Of a stretch of DNA of 64,000 bases, positions 54,879 to 62,998 are shown piece after piece. The notes beneath the pieces are model-generated. The model saw nothing but the letters and a program-made list of their open reading frames with translations, was not told where the DNA came from and made no database searches. Where the stretch lies: NCBI GenBank assembly GCA_019187105.1, contig JABAQM010000001.1, positions 434,001-498,000 on the forward strand, in the 5' to 3' direction. Both the position numbers and the translations under genes were made by a program. The DNA comes from Fimbriimonadaceae bacterium. Its GTDB lineage: Bacteria; Armatimonadota; Fimbriimonadia; Fimbriimonadales; Fimbriimonadaceae. Numbering within the stretch: the stretch's first letter is position 1; every line of letters begins with the position of its first letter.

Positions 54879-57800
54879 TGCTCAACCGCCTGATCGAACT
54901 TAGCCTTCGTAATCGCGTGCTCGTCGTGGTGCTGACCCTCATGGTCATCCTCTACGGCCTGATCGCGATTCCCAAGATGGACGTGGATGTCCTGCCGGAC
55001 CTGAACCGCCCGGTCGTGACGATCATGACCGAGGCACATGGAATGGCGCCCGAAGAGACGGAAGCGCTGGTGAGCTTCCCTATCGAGACAATGATGAATG
55101 GCGCGACCGGCGTGCAGCGCGTTCGCTCCGCTTCGAGCGCGGGTTTCAGCATCGTCTTCGTCGAATTCGACTGGAACACCGACATCTTCCGCGCTCGGCA
55201 GATCGTCAACGAAAAGCTCCAGCTCGCACAGGCTCGGCTACCGGAGGGCGCGGTCGCTTCGCTCGCGCCGATCAGCTCGATCATGGGCGAGATCATGCTG
55301 ATCTCCCTTTCGAGCAAGGATGGGAAGACGCTCCCCATCGACGTGCGCTCGCTAGCCGATTTCGTCGTTCGCCCTCGGTTGTTGGCCGTCCCCGGAGTTT
55401 CCCAGGTCGTTCCAATCGGCGGAGGTTCGAAGCAGTATCAGGTTCTAACCTCTCCCGCACGCCTGAAGCAATTCGACGTCACGTTGGATGAGCTTGTCGA
55501 GGCGGCTAGGGAAAGCAACCTCAACGCAGGCGGTGGCTTCTTCCAGGAACCTCAGCGCGAAGCGGTCATTCGCATCCAGGGCCGGGTGCGCGATCTCGAC
55601 GATATTAAGAACACGCCGATCAAGTCGGTCGGCGGCGTTCCTATCACGATTGGCCAAGTCGCCGACGTGGAGTTTGCCAAGGGATTGCCGAGAGGCGATG
55701 CCAGCGTCAACGGCAAGCCGGCAGTCATCCTCTCGGTGCAAAAGCAGCCCGATGCGAATACCTTGTTGCTGACGAAGCAACTCGACCAAGCATTAACCGA
55801 AATCTCAGCCACGCTACCCGCCGACGTACAAATCAACCGTGAGCTGTTCCGGCAGGAGCACTTCATCAACAACGCCATTTCCAACGTTGTTAGTGCGCTT
55901 GGAGAAGCGGGCATCATCGTTCTCATCGTCATTCTCGCGTTCCTCATGAACGTTCGAGCGACGGTGATTTCTCTGGTCTCGATTCCGGTTTCCTTTATCC
56001 TCACGCTGCTGCTTCTCTCGCGTTTCGGAATCAATATCAACACGATGACGCTTGGGGGACTGGCGATTGCCATTGGCCTCGTCGTCGATGACAGCATCGT
56101 GGACGTCGAGAACGTATTTCGGCGGTTACGGTTGAACGCTGCTTCAGCCGAGCCGAAACCCCCGTTGCGCGTGATTTATAGCGCGAGCGCCGAAGTGCGA
56201 AACAGCATCGTCTTCGCCACCCTCATTATCGTGCTCGTGTTCGTGCCGCTTCTGTCGCTCGAAGGCATGGAAGGGAGGGTGTTCCTGCCCCTTGGCCTGG
56301 CTTTCATCTTCTCGATGATGGCTTCGCTGATCGTCTCGCTGACCGTCACCCCTGCTCTTTGCGGACTGATGCTGAGAAAGACTGGAAAGACTGGACACCG
56401 CGGCGATTCCAAGCTCGTAACGTTGCTAAAGAAACTGAATGGCCCCACTGTGCGGTGGTCGCTCGAACATCCATGGTTGGTCATCGGGTTTCCGGCCGTC
56501 CTGACCGTCGGCGCTCTCGCAATGCTGCCGATGCTGGGCCGTGAGTTCCTCCCCAAGTTTAACGAGGGCTCGCTCGCCCTAAGCGCGATCCTGCCTCCAG
56601 GAACCAGTCTTGCCGAGAGCAACCGAATTGGCACAATCATCGAACGTACGGCGCTTACCGTTCCTGAGGTCAGGCATATTGGTCGCCGCACGGGCCGCGC
56701 CGAGATGGACGAGCACGCTGAAGGCGTCAACTACTCGGAAATCGATATCGGGCTCAAGGAATCGAGGCGAGGACGAGAAGCCGCAACCGAGGAACTGCGC
56801 GAGAAGCTGACCAAGATTCCGGGCGTGTTCGTGGCGTTCGGACAGCCGATTTCTCACCGGCTCGACCACTTGTCCTCGGGCGTCCGTGCGGCGCTTGCGG
56901 TAAAGGTCTACGGCTCAGATTTGAGCGAGCTCCGGCGTCTTGCCGCCGATGTCGAAGGCACGATGCAAGGCATCGCCGGAGTCGTCGACTTGCAGGTCGA
57001 ACCCCAGATCGAAGTGCCTCAGATCAGCATTGAAATCGATCGCAAAGCTGCCGCCCGGTACGGAGTCACGTCGTACGAATTGGCCGAGAATCTCGAAGTA
57101 GCGCTCGGAGGTCACGTGGTGTCGCAAGTGTTGCAGGGGCAGCGAACGTTTGACCTAGCCGTGTGGCTCACGCCGGATGCGCGCAACGATCTCTCGGTGA
57201 TTCAGTCCACGCTCGTCAACACCCCGTCCGGACAGCGGATACCTCTTTCACAGCTCGCGACCGTCAAGCGGGACACGGGTCCGAACACGATCAACCGGGA
57301 GAATGTTTCCCGCCGAATCGTCGTGCAGGCGAACGTTGAAGGGCGAGACCTCAACAGCGTCGTGACGGAGCTGCAATCGAAAATGGTGCCAATGCAAACC
57401 AGCTGGCCGCGCGGCTACTACGTCGAGTACGGTGGACAATTCGAGGCCCAGCAGAGCGCGATGTCTCGAATCCTGTTCCTTGGAATCTTCACCGTCATCG
57501 CGATCTTCCTCCTGTTGAACGTCGCCTTGCGTTCGTGGCGGATGGCTCTACAGGTCATGGTGAACCTGCCGATGGCACTTGTCGGCGGCGTCGCCGTCCT
57601 GTTTCTAACCGGCGGAATCCTGTCGGTCGCCTCGATGGTTGGCTTCATCACACTCTTCGGCATTGCGACGCGAAACGGCATTATGATGCTTTCCCATTAT
57701 GTGCACCTGATGCGAGAAGAGGGCGTCCCATTTAGCAAAGACATGATTGTCCGTGGCACGTCTGAAAGGCTTTCTCCGGTGCTGATGACCGCCTTGGCAG

Positions 57801-58051
57801 CCGCCTTCGGCTTGCTACCCTTGGCGATTTCACAAGGCGAACCCGGGAAAGAGTTGCTGCAGCCCATCGCTGTAGTTATCCTGGGCGGCCTGGTGTTCAG
57901 CACGTTTCTCAGCCAAGTCGTCATGCCCGCCCTCTTCTGGGTCTTCAGCCGAAAGGAGTGGGAGGCATATGTTCCCGGGACGCATGTCGATGTTGGCGGC
58001 TTTGATGAGCTGTCACCAACCGACCATGCGCTGGAGAGCCAAGCATGTTAG
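54878..58051 (+). CDS. CusA/CzcA-family heavy-metal RND efflux pump
   Basis: A 1057-residue inner-membrane proton/metal antiporter. It begins MLNRLIELSLRNRVLVVVLTLMVIL, then IPKMDVDVLPDLNRPVVTI and the two large periplasmic loops. In the fourth transmembrane helix GGLAIAIGLVVDDSIVDVENVFRRL carries the paired Asp of proton relay; this Asp-Asp form is shared with CzcA-like proteins of Bacteroidetes type. The second half (MLPMLGREFLPKFNEGSLALSA and RGTSERLSPVLMTALAAAFGLLPLAI) repeats the fold. Start overlaps the adaptor stop by one base. Together with the channel, adaptor and His-rich peptide it forms a complete trans-envelope system; the metal exported is not fixed by sequence. Confidence 0.95.
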   Translation: MLNRLIELSLRNRVLVVVLTLMVILYGLIAIPKMDVDVLPDLNRPVVTIMTEAHGMAPEETEALVSFPIETMMNGATGVQRVRSASSAGFSIVFVEFDWNTDIFRARQIVNEKLQLAQARLPEGAVASLAPISSIMGEIMLISLSSKDGKTLPIDVRSLADFVVRPRLLAVPGVSQVVPIGGGSKQYQVLTSPARLKQFDVTLDELVEAARESNLNAGGGFFQEPQREAVIRIQGRVRDLDDIKNTPIKSVGGVPITIGQVADVEFAKGLPRGDASVNGKPAVILSVQKQPDANTLLLTKQLDQALTEISATLPADVQINRELFRQEHFINNAISNVVSALGEAGIIVLIVILAFLMNVRATVISLVSIPVSFILTLLLLSRFGININTMTLGGLAIAIGLVVDDSIVDVENVFRRLRLNAASAEPKPPLRVIYSASAEVRNSIVFATLIIVLVFVPLLSLEGMEGRVFLPLGLAFIFSMMASLIVSLTVTPALCGLMLRKTGKTGHRGDSKLVTLLKKLNGPTVRWSLEHPWLVIGFPAVLTVGALAMLPMLGREFLPKFNEGSLALSAILPPGTSLAESNRIGTIIERTALTVPEVRHIGRRTGRAEMDEHAEGVNYSEIDIGLKESRRGREAATEELREKLTKIPGVFVAFGQPISHRLDHLSSGVRAALAVKVYGSDLSELRRLAADVEGTMQGIAGVVDLQVEPQIEVPQISIEIDRKAAARYGVTSYELAENLEVALGGHVVSQVLQGQRTFDLAVWLTPDARNDLSVIQSTLVNTPSGQRIPLSQLATVKRDTGPNTINRENVSRRIVVQANVEGRDLNSVVTELQSKMVPMQTSWPRGYYVEYGGQFEAQQSAMSRILFLGIFTVIAIFLLLNVALRSWRMALQVMVNLPMALVGGVAVLFLTGGILSVASMVGFITLFGIATRNGIMMLSHYVHLMREEGVPFSKDMIVRGTSERLSPVLMTALAAAFGLLPLAISQGEPGKELLQPIAVVILGGLVFSTFLSQVVMPALFWVFSRKEWEAYVPGTHVDVGGFDELSPTDHALESQAC

Positions 58052-58154
58052 CGTCCCGATCCTTCAAGTTTCTCTCGTGCTACGCAACCCGCCAGGATTT
58101 GCATGGTCGCATGGCATCAAAGACCTCCGTGTTTCCGGGGACTCCCCCTGGGAT

Positions 58155-58219
58155 GGCGTGAGAACGTTGAGGGGGGCCAGAGTAGGGCGGGGCGTCTGAG
58201 CTTTTCCCGACCCCCACCC
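58155..58219. repeat. 65-bp dispersed repeat, copy 1
   Basis: From GGCGTGAGAACGTTGAGG to CCCGACCCCCACC the sequence matches 62239-62302 at roughly nine in ten positions. It is embedded in the intergenic space between the RND pump and the CHRD gene. It lies 39 bases before the CHRD stop, and a CTCCCCC run precedes it. Confidence 0.85.
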
Positions 58220-58258
58220 TGGCGGGCCAACCGACCGAGGCGATTGTCCCGGCGGCGA

Positions 58259-59158
58259 TTACGGATTCAAGGTGTTGAGCGAACGCGAGGGTTTCAGGTG
58301 GCCGCGGATTTCGCCATTCGGATAGCTCTGGGTGTGGATGACGAGGTAGATCATGCCTTTGGAAAGATACTGGGCGTACTGCACCGGAAACGGCTGGTTG
58401 GAGAGCAGCAGTGCGCAAGAGTTTTGACCCTGTGGCTGGAACATGGATCCGGGGGCGACATCGGCGATGGGAGTCCCATTCTGGCCGGGCAGTCCGACGT
58501 ACATTCGCGTGCCGATGATGCGGTCGCGAGAGATGCCGACGACTCCCATCGTGACACCATAGGTCTGGGCGAGCGGCTTGTAATCGAAGAGGAGATTTCC
58601 GTGTGCGTTAGAGTCGTTGCCAGGAATGGTTTTGCTGCCCAGCAGTGTGGAATCGAACGGACGCCACTCGTAAACATTTTCGGTATGGAAGCCGATATTG
58701 ACATAGCTGTACCGGATGATCTGATCCCAATCGAACGTGCTTTCCGTCACATCGAACACGACGCGGGCCTGGAACTTGTCGGCGTGGTCGCCGTGGCGGA
58801 TGGGCCCACCCCAGGCCGTTACCTGGTGCCCCTTGGCTTCGGCATAGTCTTCGGCATTGATGTCGAACGACCCAATCCAAGCGACGGCGTTGGGTGGCTC
58901 GCCATGGGGACCGGTGTTGTGACGGGCGTACCAGCTGATGAGGAGGTTGTCATCGACCGAATCATCCTCGGTGACGGTCGTGTTGACCTCCCAGGCGGCG
59001 TTGTTGTTGAATACGTTGGTGATATCGATGTCGACGCCACCATCATCGGTAATGACCTGCTTGTAGGCGAAGGCGGTGTCGGAATAGGTGTGGACGGCGG
59101 GGTAGGCGGCAACGGTGAGGCCACCGACGGCCATTGTAACGAGAGCGAGTTGTTTCAT
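58259..59158 (-). CDS. Secreted CHRD-domain protein
   Basis: A 299-residue protein with a signal peptide (MKQLALVTMAVGGLTVA). The body is beta-rich and repetitive (GVDIDITNVFNNNAAWEVNTTVTEDDSVDDNLLISWYARHN), and the end reads GMIYLVIHTQSYPNGEIRGHLKP, the typical closing strand of CHRD domains (xVHTxxxPxGEIRG). CHRD domains occur in chordin and in many bacterial surface proteins; the bacterial role is unknown. ATG at 59158 is preceded by AGAAGGAC. Confidence 0.78.
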   Translation of the reverse strand: MKQLALVTMAVGGLTVAAYPAVHTYSDTAFAYKQVITDDGGVDIDITNVFNNNAAWEVNTTVTEDDSVDDNLLISWYARHNTGPHGEPPNAVAWIGSFDINAEDYAEAKGHQVTAWGGPIRHGDHADKFQARVVFDVTESTFDWDQIIRYSYVNIGFHTENVYEWRPFDSTLLGSKTIPGNDSNAHGNLLFDYKPLAQTYGVTMGVVGISRDRIIGTRMYVGLPGQNGTPIADVAPGSMFQPQGQNSCALLLSNQPFPVQYAQYLSKGMIYLVIHTQSYPNGEIRGHLKPSRSLNTLNP

Positions 59159-59549
59159 GGTTTTTGTCCTTCTCTTTTCGCGCACCCGGTGGTGGAGGCG
59201 CAGTGTCCATAGGGAGCAAGCCAAGCGGCCAGCCGTTGCGAACGCATGGAAATCGAGTTCAGTGATCGGCCAATACGAGCTTCGCAGCGGCGTTTCACCG
59301 TCTAACTTTTCGGGATTCGCGACGGTCACCGAGCGAGGGCGCAGGCAACGAGGAATCTGCTGAGCGATGGTAGTTCGGGGTTCGTGGGTCCGGGGGTCGG
59401 GGGTCGGGGGTCGGGATTCGGGGGTCGTTAGGCTGCGACCCCCTATCCGTTACCCTGAACTTTCAAACTCGCCCCTAAGCAAGACTTGGAATGTCTCGTC
59501 GGACTTCACTTCGCGGGCGGACGAACGCGTTCCACGGGTCCTCACACGG
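59159..59549. other. Intergenic stretch holding the GGGGGTC tract
   Basis: 391 bases between two minus-strand secreted-protein genes. It includes the CHRD leader and the G-rich tract listed separately. No open frame has a ribosome site, no hairpin with a T-run was seen, and no terminator is visible for the upstream propeller gene. Confidence 0.5.
59384..59426 (+). repeat. G-rich 7-bp tandem tract (GGGGGTC), possible G-quadruplex
   Basis: Units GGGGGTC start at 59392, 59399 and 59406, then a variant GGGATTC at 59413 and GGGGGTC again at 59420, preceded by looser TTCGGGG/TTCGTGG/GTCC units. Four or more G-runs with two- to four-base loops satisfy the usual G-quadruplex pattern on the plus strand. 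Confidence 0.8.
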
Positions 59550-61013
59550 CTAAGGATGCGCGGTCCAGCGGGCGTGGTCGATGCGGGCTTTCCAGGTGGA
59601 ACTCGCGCCGGGGGCGGTGGCTTTGTAGCGCATGCGGGCCTTGACCTTGCCGTCCTGGGGGCGGACGAATTGGGTGGCGTCGGTGGTCCGCTCGATGGTG
59701 ACAGTCTGGTCGGTCATCGTGGCGGCGCGGGTGTCGACGGTTTGCCAGCTTTGGGTTTGGTGGTTCCAGAGGTCGATGGTCTGGCTGAGGCCGCTGCGGC
59801 TGACCTGGGCTTCGAGCTTGAATTCCAGCTTGCTGGGGGTGAGCCGGGCCGCCGTCCCCTCGATCTCCCAGGTGACGGGGCTGAGGCTATTGCTGGGCAC
59901 GACGCCGTTCGTGATCTCCAACCGCTGGTCGTCGGAGGTGAACGTCGATCGGCGGTCACCGCCGCTGACGCTGCCGAAGACGGGCTTCTGGATGTTCACG
60001 CGGATGCTGTGAGGCCCGAGGGTGCGAGGGAGCCGAGCGACGAACCCTCGATATTGACCGTCACTAGCCCGACCTATACCACAAATCCACGTTCCGTCGC
60101 CGCTGATTCCCGTAGCAGAAGTAAGACTGGTAAATGAAATGTCGACACCATTTGCAAGCAGATAAGCCATCAGATCTTGTGGTCCGCTTCCATTGACCCA
60201 TACGTAGGTTTGAGAATCGTTCGACGAGCCACCAAGTATCACCTCGCCATCACCTGATATCGCCGTCGCGTACAAGTTAAAGCCTAGGCTGTCTGCACCA
60301 TCCTCTTCCGTCCATAAAAAGCCTTGCGGTCCATTGGATCGACCAACAATAACTGATCCGTCTGAGGAACATGCAACAGCCAGACTGCTTGGGTCGGCAG
60401 ACGGCAAAGTACCCAATGCCACTGTCCCGGTGTCGGCAACAAAGACATACGCCTCTCTTCGATTCTGGCCGTTAAGAGCTTCGCCGACCGCAATTGTTCC
60501 ATCCGCCGAAGTGCCCCATGCGTCGGTTACAAACTTTCCCGTCGGAAAGACAGGGATCTTTACTGCACCACTGCTAACCGAATATCTAAACCCTGGCTGG
60601 CCAACCGCCCATACTCCATCCGCTGACACCGACCGCGAAGTAAGTTGAGGAATCCCATCGACATTCGGAATGAGTGTGACCGACTGGGAAGGCCAATCCC
60701 ATAGGGCAGCTCGTGATTCGATCTGCCCTCCAATAACTGGTCCGACTGAGGAGACCCCATAAGCGTAGGAGTCGAATTCTCCCATGATAAGGCTCAAATC
60801 ATACAGACCGTTAGCTCGAGACCAATAGATTGCGCTAACATCACCCTGGCCATTTCCGGCAGCAACTCCACAGGCTTGATTACCGTCGTATGACATGCCA
60901 TAGAGGCCAGTGCTGTCGTGATCCGGTAGGCTCCCTATATCAATGAAATCGGTCGTAGGTAAGCCAACAGGGGTCAGAAGGCCAAAGTAAGCAACGAAAG
61001 AACTAAGAAACAT
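59550..61013 (-). CDS. Secreted HAF-like repeat propeller with a shared C-terminal domain
   Basis: A 487-residue protein. The start MFLSSFVAYFGLLTPVG looks like a signal peptide; ATG at 61013 has GGAGAA before it. Residues about 20-320 hold repeats resembling extracellular HAF repeats: SYDGNQACGVAAGNGQGDVSAIYWS, SVSADGVWAVGQPGFRYS, TSADGTIAVGEALNG, SSDGSVIVGRSNGPQGFLWTEEDG, SGDGEVILGGSSNDSQTYVW and SGDGTWICGIGRASDGQYRGFVARL. The last 150 residues (ARLTPSKLEFKLEAQVSRSG, IDLWNHQTQSWQTVDTRAATM) are a beta-rich module that in my memory recurs at the C-terminus of secreted proteins of Fimbriimonadia. GC jumps from about 50% to over 62% at its start (near 60055). Confidence 0.78.
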   Translation of the reverse strand: MFLSSFVAYFGLLTPVGLPTTDFIDIGSLPDHDSTGLYGMSYDGNQACGVAAGNGQGDVSAIYWSRANGLYDLSLIMGEFDSYAYGVSSVGPVIGGQIESRAALWDWPSQSVTLIPNVDGIPQLTSRSVSADGVWAVGQPGFRYSVSSGAVKIPVFPTGKFVTDAWGTSADGTIAVGEALNGQNRREAYVFVADTGTVALGTLPSADPSSLAVACSSDGSVIVGRSNGPQGFLWTEEDGADSLGFNLYATAISGDGEVILGGSSNDSQTYVWVNGSGPQDLMAYLLANGVDISFTSLTSATGISGDGTWICGIGRASDGQYRGFVARLPRTLGPHSIRVNIQKPVFGSVSGGDRRSTFTSDDQRLEITNGVVPSNSLSPVTWEIEGTAARLTPSKLEFKLEAQVSRSGLSQTIDLWNHQTQSWQTVDTRAATMTDQTVTIERTTDATQFVRPQDGKVKARMRYKATAPGASSTWKARIDHARWTAHP

Positions 61014-61026
61014 CGGATTTCTCCTA

Positions 61027-61944
61027 TTACCAGGCGGTAGGGCTATTGTTGTCGTTGAATAGTTTTGCAATGTTCCCGGAACCATCATTTACGATCTTGG
61101 TTACGGAAGAGTGGTCGGACACGAAGATGCATTCGCTCATCCCAATTGAAATTCGCGTGACATTAGGAATGACAATTCCGAACTGGTTATCGGTACCACT
61201 CACGTCGGACGTAATAGCACACGATTGAAAGAATGCATAGCACCGCGGGCTAGAATTTGTCAGATTAGCAAAACGTATTTGATCGTTTTGTCTATACGAA
61301 AGAAAACTGCACCCAGCAAAATAGAATTCACTCCTGTCGGTGTAGTTCTGAATATTTACATTATAACTCGTGGCGCCAATATACCGCTGTATGAACGTGC
61401 ACTCGTTGAAAACGATGCCGGTCGCCCTTAAGAAGGAATCGCCAGGAAAGGGGAACGAATCATACTCATCGAACTCGTCTAGGTAAACGTTCGCAGTCGA
61501 CTCTGGTACGGGATCTTCTTCGGAACAATCGATGATACAGCGCGTAAAGCTGCAGTTGTGGGGCCAATAGGCTGGCATGCCTTTGATGGTTTGGAAGGTG
61601 ATTGCCTGGGCACTGCAATCGGAAACGGATACGGAGGATCCACCTTGGACTTGTATCTGCTTGCCGCACTCGCCGTTTGCGACTGTTATATCTTGGTCGC
61701 CTGCCGGATAACTTACGTTCCCGATTTTGCAGCTTTGATCGGTTGTAAAGTTGGCGATCAGCCCCCGAATGTTTCGTCCGCCGTGCAGGTCGGGCGACTG
61801 ATCATGAGAACTCGTGGCGACATATCCGTTTAGTTCGAAGTCGGAGTTCCATTGCGAAAACTGCACACCATGCCGCAGACCATCGGCGACGATGTTGCGC
61901 CGGCTTTTTGGGTGACCGTTTGACTTCTCTGCATCCCTCCTCAT
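61027..61944 (-). CDS. Right-handed beta-helix-like protein, hypothetical
   Basis: A 305-residue protein with short, Asn/Ser/Cys-rich repeats typical of parallel beta-helices: ITFQTIKGMPAYWPHNCSFTRCIIDCSEEDP, GIVFNECTFIQRYIG, FYFAGCSFLSYRQNDQIRFANLTNS, CYAFFQSCAITSDVSG and ISIGMSECIFVSDHS. There is no clear signal peptide at ATG 61944, so the start is uncertain. It lies 13 bases upstream of the propeller gene on the same strand and both are poorer in GC than their surroundings. Likely a cell-surface or phage-tail-like beta-helix; the role is unknown. Confidence 0.65.
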   Translation of the reverse strand: MRRDAEKSNGHPKSRRNIVADGLRHGVQFSQWNSDFELNGYVATSSHDQSPDLHGGRNIRGLIANFTTDQSCKIGNVSYPAGDQDITVANGECGKQIQVQGGSSVSVSDCSAQAITFQTIKGMPAYWPHNCSFTRCIIDCSEEDPVPESTANVYLDEFDEYDSFPFPGDSFLRATGIVFNECTFIQRYIGATSYNVNIQNYTDRSEFYFAGCSFLSYRQNDQIRFANLTNSSPRCYAFFQSCAITSDVSGTDNQFGIVIPNVTRISIGMSECIFVSDHSSVTKIVNDGSGNIAKLFNDNNSPTAW

Positions 61945-62055
61945 TCCTGTTCCTGGGTGCCCCGGGTTCGCAAGCGCCAACCCGGGCGCGGAGCGTTCCT
62001 GATTCCATCATACAACGACCGTCGGCCGAAGCCAACTGGATCGGCTGCCACACGC

Positions 62056-62140
62056 AAGCCCCAATGGGGCGATATCCGATAGCCCAGGGCAACGCCCTGG
62101 GTCCGGAACCTGAGATCCAAGCCCTGTAGGGGCGACATCC
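62056..62140. repeat. Paired 22-bp repeat around a CCCAGGGC hairpin
   Basis: Two 22-base copies at 62056-62077 and 62119-62140 both run AAGCCC...GGGGCGA(T/C)ATCC and differ at four or so positions. Between them, CCCAGGGC-AAC-GCCCTGGG at 62083-62101 is a perfect eight-pair hairpin. Copies of similar repeats occur in several phyla in my memory. Confidence 0.8.
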
Positions 62141-62238
62141 AGGGAGATTGGGACGTCGAACGCCGCAACCCTCTTCGGAATGCCTGACGACCGGGGGCGT
62201 TCCGTACTTGTATGTTCACCCCCGGGGAGGGGGAGAAC

Positions 62239-62302
62239 GGCGTGAGAACATTGAGGGGGCCAGCGTAGGGCGGAATGTCTGAGCTTTTCCCGACCCCCAC
62301 CC
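62239..62302. repeat. 65-bp dispersed repeat, copy 2
   Basis: Second copy of the element at 58155-58219, one G shorter. It is flanked by imperfect CCCCCGGGGAGGGGGAG (62220-62236) and ACTCCCCCTGGGAGGGGGAG (62323-62342) hairpin sequences, which may be parts of the same repeat family. Confidence 0.85.
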
Positions 62303-62556
62303 CCGCACGCGCTCGCGGCGAGGACTCCCCCTGGGAGGGGGAGAACGGGGTGAGTCGTGGGTCGTCATTCCCAGCGTGCTCAGTGATCGAAGTGCGGGTC
62401 GGGTTGGTAGCCGGGTCTCGGGGGTTCGGGGTTCGCTGTACGGGGAGATGGAACCGCCACGACCCGCCTGGCTGCGCTGCTGCAGAGAGACCATGCAGAC
62501 AGAAGTCTACCGATGAGGTCTTATCGTTAAGTTTAAGCTACAAACCTGCCGATACA

Positions 62557-62793
62557 AACCTGAAGAATGGGAGAATCAAGCTTATTTCTGCGAGACCTAA
62601 GCTGGGAATTGGAAAAAACAAGCTGGAGAATCAGAGACTTCAGTCTGTTTCTCACCTTCTTAAGCTTATTTCTCACCCAAACAAGCTTGAGACTGTGAGC
62701 TTTCAGTCTGATTCTCTCAGACATAAGCTTGATTCCGTGGGAAATAGACTTAAGCCTGGGAAAAACAAGCTTAAGTCGGAGAGAAACAGGCTT
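62557..62793. repeat. 12-unit 21-bp phased degenerate repeat array
   Basis: Six-base cores start at 62557, 62578, 62599, 62620, 62641, 62662, 62683, 62704, 62725, 62746, 62767 and 62788, always exactly 21 apart. The cores read AACCTG, AAGCTT, AAGCTG, AAGCTG, CAGTCT, AAGCTT, AAGCTT, CAGTCT, AAGCTT, AGACTT, AAGCTT and AGGCTT. The 15-base spacers vary but often hold GAGAA or TTCTC near mid-spacer. AAGCTT is self-complementary. Because 21 is two helical turns, the cores face the same side of the helix. Translation gives heptads ending in Asn-Lys-Leu on both strands, a consequence of the sequence rather than proof of coding. Confidence 0.85.
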
Positions 62794-62877
62794 GTTTTTC
62801 GCCGCCTGCGGGAGGAGAGTGGGGGCTGGTTGTCGTCGATCCGATCGCTTATTGGGAAATTCGCGGGAGGGAGATAG

Positions 62878-62940
62878 GCAGGCGGCACGCCTGCGCTACA
62901 ACAGAAAGCGACCGGGATAAGCAGGCGGGACGCCTGCGCT
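62878..62940. repeat. Two more palindromic repeats of the 42.4-kb type
   Basis: GCAGGCGGCACGCCTGCGCT at 62878-62897 and GCAGGCGGGACGCCTGCGCT at 62921-62940. The second is the reverse complement of the 42376 and 42421 copies with one added base; the first differs in one base. As at the other site, copies come in a pair. Confidence 0.85.
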
Positions 62941-62998
62941 CCATTCGTGCTGCCGACCGCGCGTTCGCAATCCTCGGCGCTTCCGCACCTTCCCGCAC

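Larger units (their letters stand above)
61945..62998. other. 1-kb repeat-filled intergenic region
   Basis: No supported gene. It contains, in order, the AAGCCC/GGGGC element pair, the 65-bp dispersed repeat with flanking CTCCCCC-GGGGGAG hairpins, the 21-bp phased array, and two palindromic repeats. Frames that cross the region are open on both strands only because the array period of 21 is a multiple of three and has few stop codons. Confidence 0.7.

Noticed and set aside
58103-59212. 369-codon plus-strand frame opposite the CHRD gene
   Set aside because: Gly/Val/Asp-rich shadow; the minus-strand protein has a signal peptide and the CHRD closing motif.
62557-62793. Possible CRISPR array
   Set aside because: The conserved part is only six bases every 21 and spacers are degenerate copies of one another, not unique sequences; no cas genes are nearby.
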